From Accumulibacter sp. (GTDB lineage Bacteria; Pseudomonadota; Gammaproteobacteria; Burkholderiales; Rhodocyclaceae), in assembly GCF_023806635.1 (NCBI RefSeq), contig NZ_JAMTDQ010000105.1, positions 1 to 54,227 on the forward strand: 54,227 bases of DNA. Direction: 5' to 3'. A model generated the notes under the pieces. That model worked only from the letters and a program-made list of their open reading frames with translations. It had not been told where the DNA came from and did not search any database. Numbering within the stretch: position 1 is the first letter of the stretch; each line of letters opens with the position of its first letter. Of the stretch, positions 42,896 to 52,500 are shown piece after piece. A program made the position numbers and the translations under genes.

Positions 42896-45800
42896 GCCTC
42901 ACCTCCGGCGCGGCTTTCGCGGGCCAGGAATTCGGCCACGGTCATGAAGTTTGCCAGCCAGTTCAGGCCGTCGCCGGCTTGCTTGCCGGTCAGATCGGCC
43001 AGCCGTCTGGCCAGGCCGGGCGCCGCGGCACCGGCCGTTCCGCTTGACTGCCGGGCGAGCTGATAGGCCAGCAGGCTCTCCAGCATGTCGGTACGGCCGC
43101 CGGGATCGGGCAGCCCCTTGAGCCATTCCAGGCTGTGGTACACGGCGCGGCGGGAAGTCCCTTCGTCGCGCAGGAAGTCGATCAGTTCGTTGAGCAGCTT
43201 GAGCGGCTCGCCCCACTTGCCGGTGAGTTGCAGCGCTCCGCCGGAACGCTTGATGACGGTGACGCAGAAGGCATCCCGTCCGCCCTCGGCCTTGGCCCGC
43301 CTTTCCGCCGCCCGCAGTTCGCGCATGACAGCCGACAGCGGTGCCTGATGGTGGGCGATGACCGCGCCGCAGGAGGCGGTGGCGCGCTCGCCCATCATGC
43401 GCATGACCTGCAGGCCGCGTTTCGACCGCAGGGCGGCGAAGCCCTGATGCAGGGTCAGGCCCTCGCAGACGCCGCCTTCGTGGTCCGGGTCATGGCCGGA
43501 ATAGGCCTGGCGCAGCCGCTGCATGGCCGGCAGCAGATCGGCCACCGGCAGCATCGCCAGCACGTCGTCGCCGCCGGCGTAGATTACCCGGCCGAGGCGC
43601 TCCTCCTCCAGCACGTGGCGCGCCACGACTTGCGAGAAATCGTTGAGGGCGACGGAAATGGCCAAGTGCCGGTTGGGCGAGACGGGGCGCTTCTGCTGGC
43701 CGTAGCGGCGGATCAGGGGCTGTTTCGCGGCGTGTTCGTCGAACCCCTTGCGCACCTGCGGGTGGAAGCTCTCGCGGTAGGGGATGGCGCAACGGGTCCG
43801 GTCGTCGCCGGCGAGGATGGCGCCCATGCGGTCACCGTCCAGCATCAGAAGGGCGTAGTAGGTTTCCAGACGGATTTCCTGTTCTCCGCCCCCCTTGGGC
43901 GAGGGGCCGGCGGTGGCGGTGCCCTGCGCCAGCGTCCGCCGCACCAGCCGCTGCGCCTGTTCCTGGGCCGCGTCGTCCTCGGCGTCGCGCGCCGCTTCGA
44001 GCAGGCCGGGGATGCGCTTGGCGTCCTCCAGCGCCCGCGGGTTGGCCCGGTGGCGGCGCATCAGGCGGCGCGGCAGGGCGACGGGGTCCGTTCCGCCCGT
44101 ATCCAGCCCGCCGGCAGTCAGGCCGCCCTTTTCCAGCCACTGGTCGATCTGATGCGCCAGTGCCATGGTGTGGGTGGAGACGACGAAGCGGTCGACGCGC
44201 GCCCGCTCGCCGCGTTCCCCGGCCGCCAGCGCCTGGCCCACCTCTTCGGCGAAGATTGTCGGCCACAGGCGCTTGATGGCGGGCAGGGCGGAGAGGTGTT
44301 CACCCTTTCTGGCCCAGGCCGGCCTTTGTTCGGCGATCCGGGTCCACAGCGTTGCGGCGTGTTTCCCATCCTGGAACGCCTTGTCCTTGCGGCTCTTGCG
44401 CTGGCCTGCGGGCATCCGCAGAAGGTCGGGATCGTCCGTCAGCCATTCGGCTTCGCCGGTCATCGAGCAGCGCCAACCCCGCTGTTCGGTCGGCGCAAAG
44501 GTGCGTGTGGCCTTGGCGGCGGCCAGGACCCGCTCGGCGAGGTCATACACCGCCGGGTAGAGGACGCCGGGGTTGGGAGCGAAGAAGCTGGTGCCGTCGC
44601 CCCAGTCGATCTCCTTCTGCAGCGCCTGCCAGGCGGGGGTAGCGAGAAAGCCGCAGTCGTCTCCCGTCCGGGCGCCGAAGAACGGCGCCATGCTGGCGGA
44701 CAGGGCGCTCAGGTCCAGGTCGGTCTGCCTGGCGGCGTTCCTCGGCTGGATCAGGGAGAAGGGCACGGCCGCCCAGTGCACCTCGGGGAAGCCTGCGAGC
44801 TGCTCCGTCATCTGCGCGTAAGGCGTGGCGGTTTCGGCATCGAGCCCGGCCTCGTGCAGCAGGCGCGAAACGACGTCCGCGCCCAGCTTCTGCATCCACT
44901 CGTGCAAGGCGCTGCCAGCCATCCCGGCGATCTCCCGTGCCCGGACTGCCGGCACCACGGCCACGAAGCGGTTCGGCAGTGCCGCCGAAAACAGCGGATT
45001 GGCGTCGGTTCCGCCCTGCATCCACTCGCAGCCGGTGAATAGGGAATCGGGCAGGTCCATGGCGTCGCGCAGCCACAGATCCACCTGCGGAATGCCGCGC
45101 AGGCGGGGGAAGAGGATGGCGTCCGGCCCGAATTCTTCGCACAGCGGGCGCATGGCCTCCCAGGCCAGCCGCGAGAGCAGGTGCGACCCCGCCCAGAGAT
45201 CGTCCATCTTGCGCGCAGCGGCGATGAAGCCCTGCACCGGGCCGATCGACAGCGCCAGCAGCGCCGCCTCACCCTTCGGATCGGCCGCAAAGGCGCCGGC
45301 AAAGGCGGAGGTGAGATCCAGATGATCCCAGATCGAATGGTCGGGGATGCGGGTGTCGGCCGGCAACAGTCCCCAGAGGGCGCCCAGCTTGCCGAAGTCC
45401 TCGTCCTCGACGAGTTCCGGGCCGAAGCGCCAGAAGGTGAGCAGGGTCTTGCGCAGGTCTTCCTCGCCATCCTTGCCGCCGAGCCTGGCCAGCAGCCTGG
45501 AGAAGTGATCGAAGCTGCGTTGCTTGATGTCGTGGAAGTCGGTGTCGGAAAGCCCGCCGTGTCTGCCGAGGTCGAACTGTGTGCCGGTGAGCGGGTGGAT
45601 CAGCACTGGCTGGTTGGTCCAGCGCACCTGGGCGCCTGCGGCGACCCTGATCGTCTTCAGCTCGCCGGTTCGGGTCTCGACGGTCAGTTCCTGCATCGGC
45701 CACTGCGGCCGGTCGGCGGCGGCGGCCCACCAGTCGGCGCGCTGCACATGGCGGTAAATGGCGGACTTGAGACCTCGTTTGAAGATGACGCGCGCGAGCA

Positions 45801-45987
45801 CTTCGTCGTTGTCGGGGTCGATGGTCTCGGGCAGCGCTTCTGCACCGATGGCGAGCAGCCGGCTGAGCGCCTTCGAAGTGCCGTTCTCGTGCCCCGCCGG
45901 GTCGCGCAGCAGGACGAGGGCCTTTTCCGCCGGATCGTGCAGCCGCGCGGCGAGTTTGGCTTGCCAGAGAAAGTCGTTGCAGGTCAT
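42892..45987 (-). CDS. cmr2: Type III-B large subunit Cmr2 (Cas10)
   Basis: A 1031-residue Cas10. The N-terminal HD-like motif is AARLHDPAEKALVLL (His17-Asp18), which may or may not form an active nuclease. The two Palm domains follow; Palm2 holds the intact cyclase motif GGDD at residues 805-808 in VIYAGGDDVLAMLPV, so synthesis of cyclic oligoadenylates from ATP is likely on target RNA binding. A Cys-containing segment GWRCSMTGEAEWL marks the zinc-like region. It starts 3 bases after the cmr1 stop and overlaps cmr3 by ATGA. Confidence 0.96.
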   Translation of the reverse strand: MTCNDFLWQAKLAARLHDPAEKALVLLRDPAGHENGTSKALSRLLAIGAEALPETIDPDNDEVLARVIFKRGLKSAIYRHVQRADWWAAAADRPQWPMQELTVETRTGELKTIRVAAGAQVRWTNQPVLIHPLTGTQFDLGRHGGLSDTDFHDIKQRSFDHFSRLLARLGGKDGEEDLRKTLLTFWRFGPELVEDEDFGKLGALWGLLPADTRIPDHSIWDHLDLTSAFAGAFAADPKGEAALLALSIGPVQGFIAAARKMDDLWAGSHLLSRLAWEAMRPLCEEFGPDAILFPRLRGIPQVDLWLRDAMDLPDSLFTGCEWMQGGTDANPLFSAALPNRFVAVVPAVRAREIAGMAGSALHEWMQKLGADVVSRLLHEAGLDAETATPYAQMTEQLAGFPEVHWAAVPFSLIQPRNAARQTDLDLSALSASMAPFFGARTGDDCGFLATPAWQALQKEIDWGDGTSFFAPNPGVLYPAVYDLAERVLAAAKATRTFAPTEQRGWRCSMTGEAEWLTDDPDLLRMPAGQRKSRKDKAFQDGKHAATLWTRIAEQRPAWARKGEHLSALPAIKRLWPTIFAEEVGQALAAGERGERARVDRFVVSTHTMALAHQIDQWLEKGGLTAGGLDTGGTDPVALPRRLMRRHRANPRALEDAKRIPGLLEAARDAEDDAAQEQAQRLVRRTLAQGTATAGPSPKGGGEQEIRLETYYALLMLDGDRMGAILAGDDRTRCAIPYRESFHPQVRKGFDEHAAKQPLIRRYGQQKRPVSPNRHLAISVALNDFSQVVARHVLEEERLGRVIYAGGDDVLAMLPVADLLPAMQRLRQAYSGHDPDHEGGVCEGLTLHQGFAALRSKRGLQVMRMMGERATASCGAVIAHHQAPLSAVMRELRAAERRAKAEGGRDAFCVTVIKRSGGALQLTGKWGEPLKLLNELIDFLRDEGTSRRAVYHSLEWLKGLPDPGGRTDMLESLLAYQLARQSSGTAGAAAPGLARRLADLTGKQAGDGLNWLANFMTVAEFLARESRAGGEA

Positions 45988-45990
45988 GGC

Positions 45991-47079
45991 TTACTCCGGG
46001 ATGCGGGTGAGCTGTTGGGCCGGGGCGTCGAGGAAACGATGCACCTGGGCCCAGACGTTCTCGATGGCCCGCGGATCCGGGCGGAATGCAGCGGGCGGCA
46101 GATGCGGGACGTGGAAGATCACGCCGACCAGTCTCTGGTCGGCGGTGGCGCGCACCTTGAAACGCAGGGTGTTGGGCAGGCGGGCGTTGTTGCCCCAGGC
46201 CACCACCGAGTGGTTGGTAACGGGGTAGCTCAGCCAGTGACGAGGCTCGACCTGCCGGGCGTTCCTGCCGGTGGTGAAGGCGAACTGGGTGCGCAAGCCG
46301 ATCTTGATCTCCGCCAGCCGCCTCATCAGTGCCTTCCAGTCACTGAACGGCGGCGTCTGCCAGATCAGCGGGCGTTCGTCGCGGCCGATGGCGTGCGGCC
46401 AGTCTGTACCGAGGCAGTCTCGCCACGGGCGAAGCGGAGCCGGCGCGGCCTGCGTTGCTCCGTCGCTCCCGGTGGGAGCGGCGAGCAGGGCCAAGGATCC
46501 CCAGCCGTTGCGGCTGCGGCCGCCCAGGGTGCCATAACGATCCATCAGGCGGAGGGCATGCTGGAGACGAGGCGCGTTCGCTTCGAGCAGGCGCCGCAAC
46601 TCGGCGCCGCTGTGCGTCGTCGGGAAGGCGATGGCAAGCGTGGCTGCCTCGCCGGCCTGGATCGCGGCGTTGGCCTTGAGCGCGGTTCCCTGACGGAACA
46701 CCAGGGGACCGTAGCCGAGATAGAGCTGGGAGCCCACCGGGGTCTGGCGGCCGTCCCGGTTCTTTACCTCCGGATGGGAAACGGGCGAGTCCGGGCCTGC
46801 CCAGACGCGCAGTTGGCCCATCCTCCAGTCGCCCAGCCGCATCCGCACCAGGCTGCGCCTGCTGTTTCCATCGCCATCGCTGGCGACGCCGAACAGTTGC
46901 CCTTCCTCGCGCCGCATCGCGGCCACATCGACACGAAACCCGTGGTCCGCGGCCCACGCCACCCGCCACCACTGCCGCAGGAGCGCCTTGATCGGCGGCG
47001 TGCGCCATTGCCCCTGCTGCTCGGCGTTGCCGAGGAAGGCGGGGGTGTTGAAGCGGAGGCTGTATTCGAGCGTCTTCAT
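45991..47079 (-). CDS. cmr1: Type III-B RAMP protein Cmr1
   Basis: A 362-residue Cmr1. The N-terminal RAMP pattern is YSLRFNTPAFLGNAEQQGQWRTPPIKALLRQWWRVAWAADHG, followed by LFGVASD and the glycine-rich loop GTLGGRSRNGWGSLAL. The C-terminal domain has FTTGRNARQVEPRHWLSYPVTNHSVVAWGNNARLPNTLRFKV. Cmr1 sits at the 3' end of the complex. The ATG at 47077-47079 is the start of the conserved region; longer frames lack similarity. Confidence 0.95.
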   Translation of the reverse strand: MKTLEYSLRFNTPAFLGNAEQQGQWRTPPIKALLRQWWRVAWAADHGFRVDVAAMRREEGQLFGVASDGDGNSRRSLVRMRLGDWRMGQLRVWAGPDSPVSHPEVKNRDGRQTPVGSQLYLGYGPLVFRQGTALKANAAIQAGEAATLAIAFPTTHSGAELRRLLEANAPRLQHALRLMDRYGTLGGRSRNGWGSLALLAAPTGSDGATQAAPAPLRPWRDCLGTDWPHAIGRDERPLIWQTPPFSDWKALMRRLAEIKIGLRTQFAFTTGRNARQVEPRHWLSYPVTNHSVVAWGNNARLPNTLRFKVRATADQRLVGVIFHVPHLPPAAFRPDPRAIENVWAQVHRFLDAPAQQLTRIPE

Positions 47080-47392
47080 GGTCTGTCTCCCGTCCATATC
47101 AGCATTATGCATGAATCGGGCGTGGCCGTTCATCTTCGCAAGCTTGCTGCAGGTCCCCAGGACTGCTGCCAGGACGACACGATGTGCTGTTTGCCATTTC
47201 CGTCGCAAGCAGTGGTTGCAGCCGTTGCCGGCACCTGCATGAGCCTTTGGCAATCGCCCGCGTGGCCGCCCGGGAGCTCCGGCAGGCCGTTGAAGCGGGC
47301 GATCTTCCGGTAGAGGAAGTCACGCCGGGAGAAGGATGGCGCACGGCGCACACGCTCCGGATCTTCGATGGCGGCAAAGCTTCCTGGCGGTT
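47080..47392. other. Gap between the nuclease gene and cmr1
   Basis: These 313 bp separate the tandem-nuclease gene from cmr1 on the minus strand. A plus-strand stretch at 47240-47400 reads like protein (EPLAIARVAARELRQAVEAG), but lacks a convincing start and is probably chance or a remnant. A promoter for the cmr genes may lie here; no clear -35/-10 pair was found. Confidence 0.35.
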
Positions 47393-48526
47393 TCACGCGA
47401 CTCCGCCGACCCTGATGGACCGGCCGCTGATCAGCAGCAGCGACACACCGCCGCGTTGGCAACGTTCGTTCAGCTCGGCGTGGGCGGATTCGGGCAGGCC
47501 ACCCGGCCTGCCGTCCACGCCGAGGAAGAGCGCCAGCGGGCGCACGCCGCCGATCGCCGAGATTCTGTCACGCCAGGCTGCCAGCTTGTCGATGTCCTTG
47601 CGGTAATCGGCAAGCACAGCGTTGCTGGACTTGCGGTCGATTGCCGCACCGCCCTTGACCTCGACGATGGCTTCCAGGTGCGCCAGCTTGTGCCCATCGT
47701 TCGACCGGTGCCGGTCGCCGCCCCGGTACAGGTTGAAGCGCCCGTCGAAACCGGCGTCGAAGACGGCCAGATCCGGTCGCCGCTGCATGCGGTTGCCGGC
47801 TTCGGCGGCGAACGAGAAGTAGGTCTCGAGCGAGAGCTGGTGCACGCCGAAGCCGGCTTCGCGCAGGAAGCCGTAGAGTACGGTGGCGAGGTTGGCTTCG
47901 TGACCACCTGCGGCGAGCAGAGCCTTCGCGAGCGGACGCAGGCGCGTCTCGCCTGCGTTCAGCAGGAAGTCGATACCGGCGCGGCGCGACGTCGGTGGAA
48001 CCGGTGGAAGCGGAAAGTGTGCGAGCGGCGTGGCAGGCCCGGCAGCGAGCCAGGAGGGCTCGCCCTGGCAGTGGTAGGCGAAGTTCAACCCATGCGCGAT
48101 GCAGCGCTCGGCGATCAGCCTCGCCTTCATCGAGCCGACGGCCCGGCCAAGCTCGGGCATGTCCACACACATGAACCAACATTCCACACCTCGGGCGGCC
48201 GCGGGTTGCAGCTTGGCCATGTCGTCGCAGTGACCGCGGGCATCGATGCGATCCCGGAGCGCGTTGCGGTCGCCGTAGGCGCCGCCTTTCACTTCGATCG
48301 CGACGCGCGGCACCAGCGCCGTCTTGTCGGCGGAATGGCCGTGCGGACCCAGGACGACCAGATCCGTCTTTCCGGCTTCCAGGGGGAACTCGCGCATGAG
48401 CTGCGTCGCCGGAATGCCGGACTGGCTCAGGCGGTGGTGCACGATGGCGTGAATGACCTCTTCGTGACCGCAGAACTGTGACGCGTCGGCAAAGGACTTG
48501 GCGATGAGACCGAGATCGAGGTGCAT
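47393..48526 (-). CDS. Tandem PD-(D/E)XK-like nuclease protein, candidate effector
   Basis: A 377-residue protein with two restriction-endonuclease-like modules. In the N-terminal module, Glu46/Glu50 precede Asp55 (KTDLVVLGP) and Glu78-Val-Lys80 (VAIEVKGG). In the C-terminal module, Glu234 precedes Pro251-Asp252 (RRPDLAVFD) and Glu289-Val-Lys291 (AIVEVKGG). Both keep the D…ExK set and the GG after the lysine. I see no CARF or SAVED domain, membrane segment or signal peptide. It is the first gene on the cmr strand, 313 bp before cmr1, and the closest gene to the array. It may be an effector, a processing nuclease, or an unrelated defence nuclease that shares the locus. I do not recognise a named family. 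Confidence 0.7.
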   Translation of the reverse strand: MHLDLGLIAKSFADASQFCGHEEVIHAIVHHRLSQSGIPATQLMREFPLEAGKTDLVVLGPHGHSADKTALVPRVAIEVKGGAYGDRNALRDRIDARGHCDDMAKLQPAAARGVECWFMCVDMPELGRAVGSMKARLIAERCIAHGLNFAYHCQGEPSWLAAGPATPLAHFPLPPVPPTSRRAGIDFLLNAGETRLRPLAKALLAAGGHEANLATVLYGFLREAGFGVHQLSLETYFSFAAEAGNRMQRRPDLAVFDAGFDGRFNLYRGGDRHRSNDGHKLAHLEAIVEVKGGAAIDRKSSNAVLADYRKDIDKLAAWRDRISAIGGVRPLALFLGVDGRPGGLPESAHAELNERCQRGGVSLLLISGRSIRVGGVA

Positions 48527-48846
48527 AGGAGTCTCCGGTTGATTTCGAGAGACGACATGACACCACGAAGCGACGAAACTGTCCGCCGCGGCAAGCTTGC
48601 GATCGAGCGAGCCACTGCCGCGTTTCCCTCAAGCGGCAGTCGCTGAACTTCCAGACGGCAGCCTGCAGTCTGGAATCGGGGACGGTGAATTCACACCGGC
48701 TCCATAGCTGACTTGACCGGACTCTGACGCCCGTCTGTGCCGAAACATGTCGGGCGCCGATTCCCAGCAGACATTCGGCCTGGGTACTCTCGCCCTCCCG
48801 CTGATCGTTTGGCGCTCCTTTCCCAAGTGAAGCAGACAGGTCCGAA
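48527..48846. other. Upstream region of the cas operon
   Basis: These 320 bp lie between the nuclease gene and the disrupted terminal CRISPR repeat. TTCCAGAC (48649-48656) and GTCTGGAA (48668-48675) form a perfect 8-bp inverted repeat with an 11-base loop. No further CRISPR repeat and no gene is seen. The operon promoter is expected here but is not obvious. Confidence 0.4.
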
Positions 48847-48853
48847 GTCTTAA
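48847..48853 (-). repeat. Left part of the IS-split CRISPR repeat
   Basis: GTCTTAA is exactly the first seven bases (plus-strand sense) of the array repeat. The next bases of the repeat, TCCCTTTGATT onward, resume at 49514 after the inserted element. The split shows the insertion point to the base. Confidence 0.8.
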
Positions 48854-48868
48854 CCAAGAATGGGAAAT

Positions 48869-48887
48869 CCCCCGGCTCTGCCGGGGG
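48869..48887. repeat. Left-end hairpin of the IS
   Basis: CCCCCGGC-TCT-GCCGGGGG is a perfect 8-bp stem with a 3-base loop, 15 bases inside the left boundary. The right-end stem has identical arms. Confidence 0.75.
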
Positions 48888-48970
48888 ACTGGAGAAGTTT
48901 GAGATTTCAGGGAGTCCATCAGGAAACTTCAAGCCGTGAGCCGCCAAGCACACGACTATGGAGAATCCCG

Positions 48971-49402
48971 ATGGACGAGTCTGAAAGCCTAAGCCACTCG
49001 AAGTGGGAGTGCAAATATCACGTAGTGTTCATCCCGAAGTGCCGACGGCGTACGCTGTATGAGCAGCTGCGTCGCCACCTCGGGGAAGTGTTCCGCAAAC
49101 TGGCAGAGCAGAGGGAGAGTCGGATCGAAGAGGGGCATCTGATGCAGGATCACGTACACATGCTGATTTCGATTCCCCCGAAGTACGCGGTGTCGCATGT
49201 GGTGGGGTACATCAAGGGCAAGAGCGCGATTCACTTGGCCCGAGTGTACGGTGAGCAGAAGAGAAGCTTCGTCGGCCAGAGCTTCTGGGCAAGAGGGTAC
49301 TTCGTCTCGACCGTTGGTCGAGACGAGACGTTGATCCGGGAGTACATCCGAGACCAGGAGCAGGAGGACAAGCGACTGGATCAACTGAGCCTGTGGCGCT
49401 GA
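48971..49402 (+). CDS. tnpA: IS200/IS605-family transposase TnpA
   Basis: A 143-residue HUH single-strand transposase. The HUH motif is in HLMQDHVHMLISIPP, and the catalytic Tyr is probably in REYIRDQEQED; the segment KWECKYHVVFIPKCRRRTLY at the start is typical of IS200 TnpA. Length is normal and no lesion is seen, so it may be active. The ATG at 48971 has GGAG seven bases upstream. It is transcribed opposite to the cas operon. Confidence 0.95.
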   Translation: MDESESLSHSKWECKYHVVFIPKCRRRTLYEQLRRHLGEVFRKLAEQRESRIEEGHLMQDHVHMLISIPPKYAVSHVVGYIKGKSAIHLARVYGEQKRSFVGQSFWARGYFVSTVGRDETLIREYIRDQEQEDKRLDQLSLWR

Positions 49403-49405
49403 GTT

Positions 49406-49472
49406 GCCACCTTTAGGTGGCGGAAGAGAGTCAGGGTCGCGTTAGCGACCCTGTCTAGCCGCTTTGAGCGGC
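49406..49472 (+). repeat. Three consecutive small stem-loops after tnpA
   Basis: Three perfect stems follow the tnpA stop in a row: GCCACC-TTTA-GGTGGC, GGGTCGC-GTTA-GCGACCC and GCCGC-TTTGA-GCGGC. They lie between the transposase gene and the right-end hairpin. They may terminate or protect the transcript or form a structured RNA of the element. Confidence 0.55.
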
Positions 49473-49486
49473 TCACATAATAAAAG

Positions 49487-49505
49487 CCCCCGGCTTTGCC
49501 GGGGG
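49487..49505. repeat. Right-end hairpin of the IS
   Basis: CCCCCGGC-TTT-GCCGGGGG is a perfect 8-bp stem, 8 bases inside the right boundary, matching the left-end arms exactly. Confidence 0.75.
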
Positions 49506-49513
49506 ATGGTTAC

Positions 49514-52500
49514 TCCCTTTGATTTCAGGGCTGGCTACTGACGGAGATCCAAAAGACCTAGCATACACGATAGCGTCTTAATCCCTTTGATTTCAGGGCT
49601 GGCTACTGACCGCTCGCCCGCTGTGATGCCGCGTGGGCAGCGCGCAGTCTTAATCCCTTTGATTTCAGGGCTGGCTACTGACCCCGGCAGCATGGGCAAG
49701 CTACATCACCGGGCTGAAGTCTTAATCCCTTTGATTTCAGGGCTGGCTACTGACGGAGATCCAAAAGACCTAGCATACACGATAGCGTCTTAATCCCTTT
49801 GATTTCAGGGCTGGCTACTGACGAAACCGGCGGAGACGTGTTGATCCTCGCGCCGCTGGCGCCTTAATCCCTTTGATTTCAGGGCTGGCTACTGACTTTG
49901 CGCACGCCAGAAATGGGGCGTCAAGGATAAGTCTTAATCCCTTTGATTTCAGGGCTGGCTACTGACCGCAGAGCTTCGTGCAAGGGCTTATCTACATGGG
50001 TCTTAATCCCTTTGATTTCAGGGCTGGCTACTGACGTCATGAAGGCGAACAAGGAAGTCACCGCCTTCGGGTCTTAATCCCTTTGATTTCAGGGCTGGCT
50101 ACTGACCTTTGCGGGTCCTTTTAGGAGAAAACACAATGACCAGTCTTAATCCCTTTGATTTCAGGGCTGGCTACTGACGACGCCGCAGCGTTTGGGCGTA
50201 GTTGGAAGGCGAGTCTTAATCCCTTTGATTTCAGGGCTGGCTACTGACATCTACACAACTCTCAAGGCAATCAAAGAACACTCGTCTTAATCCCTTTGAT
50301 TTCAGGGCTGGCTACTGACTAGACAGAGATGCTGCACGCGACAGCTTCATCTCGTCTTAATCCCTTTGATTTCAGGGCTGGCTACTGACGGTCGCGAATG
50401 CCGGACGGGTCCAAGGGAAGCGTCTTAATCCCTTTGATTTCAGGGCTGGCTACTGACAGGCTGTAATCGCAGGTAAGGTTACTCGCTCCCGGGTCTTAAT
50501 CCCTTTGATTTCAGGGCTGGCTACTGACGGCCGCCGAGCGCGCGGCAGGTGTGCGCGACGTTGTCTTAATCCCTTTGATTTCAGGGCTGGCTACTGACCC
50601 AGCTTTTCCCGCATCAGCGCGATCTGGCAGGTCTTAATCCCTTTGATTTCAGGGCTGGCTACTGACGTGCTGGAGTATGATTCCCCGCTTGCGAAATATC
50701 GGTCTTAATCCCTTTGATTTCAGGGCTGGCTACTGACCCAACCCTGCAGTTTATTGATGACCAGTTTGATTGTCTTAATGCCTTTGATTTCAGGGCTGGC
50801 TACTGACCCGCCAAGTACGACGGCCTCAACCCCGGCCAGAAGGTCTTAATCCCTTTGATTTCAGGGCTGGCTACTGACATCAGGACGCTGTACATCGAGC
50901 AGTTCGACGAGGTCTTAATCCCTTTGATTTCAGGGCTGGCTACTGACTACGTCGTCACGCCGACGACGTGGCAAATTCACCTGTCTTAATCCCTTTGATT
51001 TCAGGGCTGGCTACTGACCCGTTGCCCTTCCGACATTCGCCGGCGCCGGCGAGTCTTAATCCCTTTGATTTCAGGGCTGGCTACTGACGACGCCCATGCT
51101 TTTGGGCGGCAATGGCGCGCAAAGTCTTAATCCCTTTGATTTCAGGGCTGGCTACTGACGCGACAGCGTACAGCAATGCGCCTTCGCGAGCGTCTTAATC
51201 CCTTTGATTTCAGGGCTGGCTACTGACGAGATTTAACAGTATGGGAGTACGCCCCGAGTCTTAATCCCTTTGATTTCAGGGCTGGCTACTGACACATTAC
51301 CGGTCTGAAGAAGGCTCCTGCGGTTACGGTCTTAATCCCTTTGATTTCAGGGCTGGCTACTGACAATCCACGCGAGCGAACGATCAAGTTCCTTGCGAGT
51401 CTTAATCCCTTTGATTTCAGGGCTGGCTACTGACCCGGTTGAACCGGGCAAGGTCAGCGGGTCAGACGTCTTAATCCCTTTGATTTCAGGGCTGGCTACT
51501 GACGAAAACCGCCGAGCAAATCGCGCAGCAGAAAGCGTCTTAATCCCTTTGATTTCAGGGCTGGCTACTGACTTCCAACACAAAGTCACGGAACCGAAAG
51601 GCACGTCTTAATCCCTTTGATTTCAGGGCTGGCTACTGACACAAAGCTGCTGTTGCTCGCCATCTCACGGCGTGTCTTAATCCCTTTGATTTCAGGGCTG
51701 GCTACTGACCGCGAGACACGCGAGATTTGGGACAAAATCCTATTGTCTTAATCCCTTTGATTTCAGGGCTGGCTACTGACCGCGAACTGCAACCGGAGTG
51801 GAACAGGGCTTTTGGGTCTTAATCCCTTTGATTTCAGGGCTGGCTACTGACCTGTGAGCGCACCATTCACAGCGACAAAGTTTGACCGGTCTTAATCCCT
51901 TTGATTTCAGGGCTGGCTACTGACCCGAGGATGGCTCCCCGTGCATCGTGTCGGCGATGGTCTTAATCCCTTTGATTTCAGGGCTGGCTACTGACGAAAA
52001 AGCGCCGACCAGCAAGCCGGGGATCAGCACGTCTTAATCCCTTTGATTTCAGGGCTGGCTACTGACAGGAAATGATCAACCACAGCGACCTCGTTGATCG
52101 GTCTTAATCCCTTTGATTTCAGGGCTGGCTACTGACCTGGTGGCAGCGTGAGCGACGGCGTTCTGACCCGGTCTTAATCCCTTTGATTTCAGGGCTGGCT
52201 ACTGACGAAAGGAGAAAGCCGAAGGCGTACCCGCACAGCTCGTCTTAATCCCTTTGATTTCAGGGCTGGCTACTGACAGATGCCGCCATTTTGGCGGAGC
52301 AGTACAACAGTCTTAATCCCTTTGATTTCAGGGCTGGCTACTGACAGCAGCGAACTCAACCACAGCGACCTCGTTGATCGCGTCTTAATCCCTTTGATTT
52401 CAGGGCTGGCTACTGACGTACAACATGGGCGATATTGCCCGTGTAGCACCGGTCTTAATCCCTTTGATTTCAGGGCTGGCTACTGACCGCCCGAGCGGCG

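Larger units (their letters stand above)
48854..49513 (+). mobile_element. IS200/IS605-family element inside a CRISPR repeat
   Basis: The element is 660 bp long, judging from the interrupted CRISPR repeat on either side. It carries one TnpA gene, no TnpB, and near each end a stem with arms CCCCCGGC/GCCGGGGG, as expected for subterminal hairpins recognised by TnpA. The left flank ends in TTAA; IS200/IS605 elements insert 3' to a short target sequence without duplicating it, and no duplication is seen here. Confidence 0.85.

Noticed and set aside
47184-47606. Plus-strand gene containing EPLAIARVAARELRQAVEAG
   Set aside because: It overlaps the nuclease gene extensively, lacks a ribosome-binding site and has no recognised family.
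47393-48526. CARF domain in the nuclease upstream of cmr1
   Set aside because: No Rossmann-like glycine-rich strand pattern typical of CARF was seen; both halves instead show D…ExK patterns.
48527-48846. CRISPR leader left of the array
   Set aside because: The region is not AT-rich, and both the repeat tag and the spacer strand bias indicate transcription from the other side.
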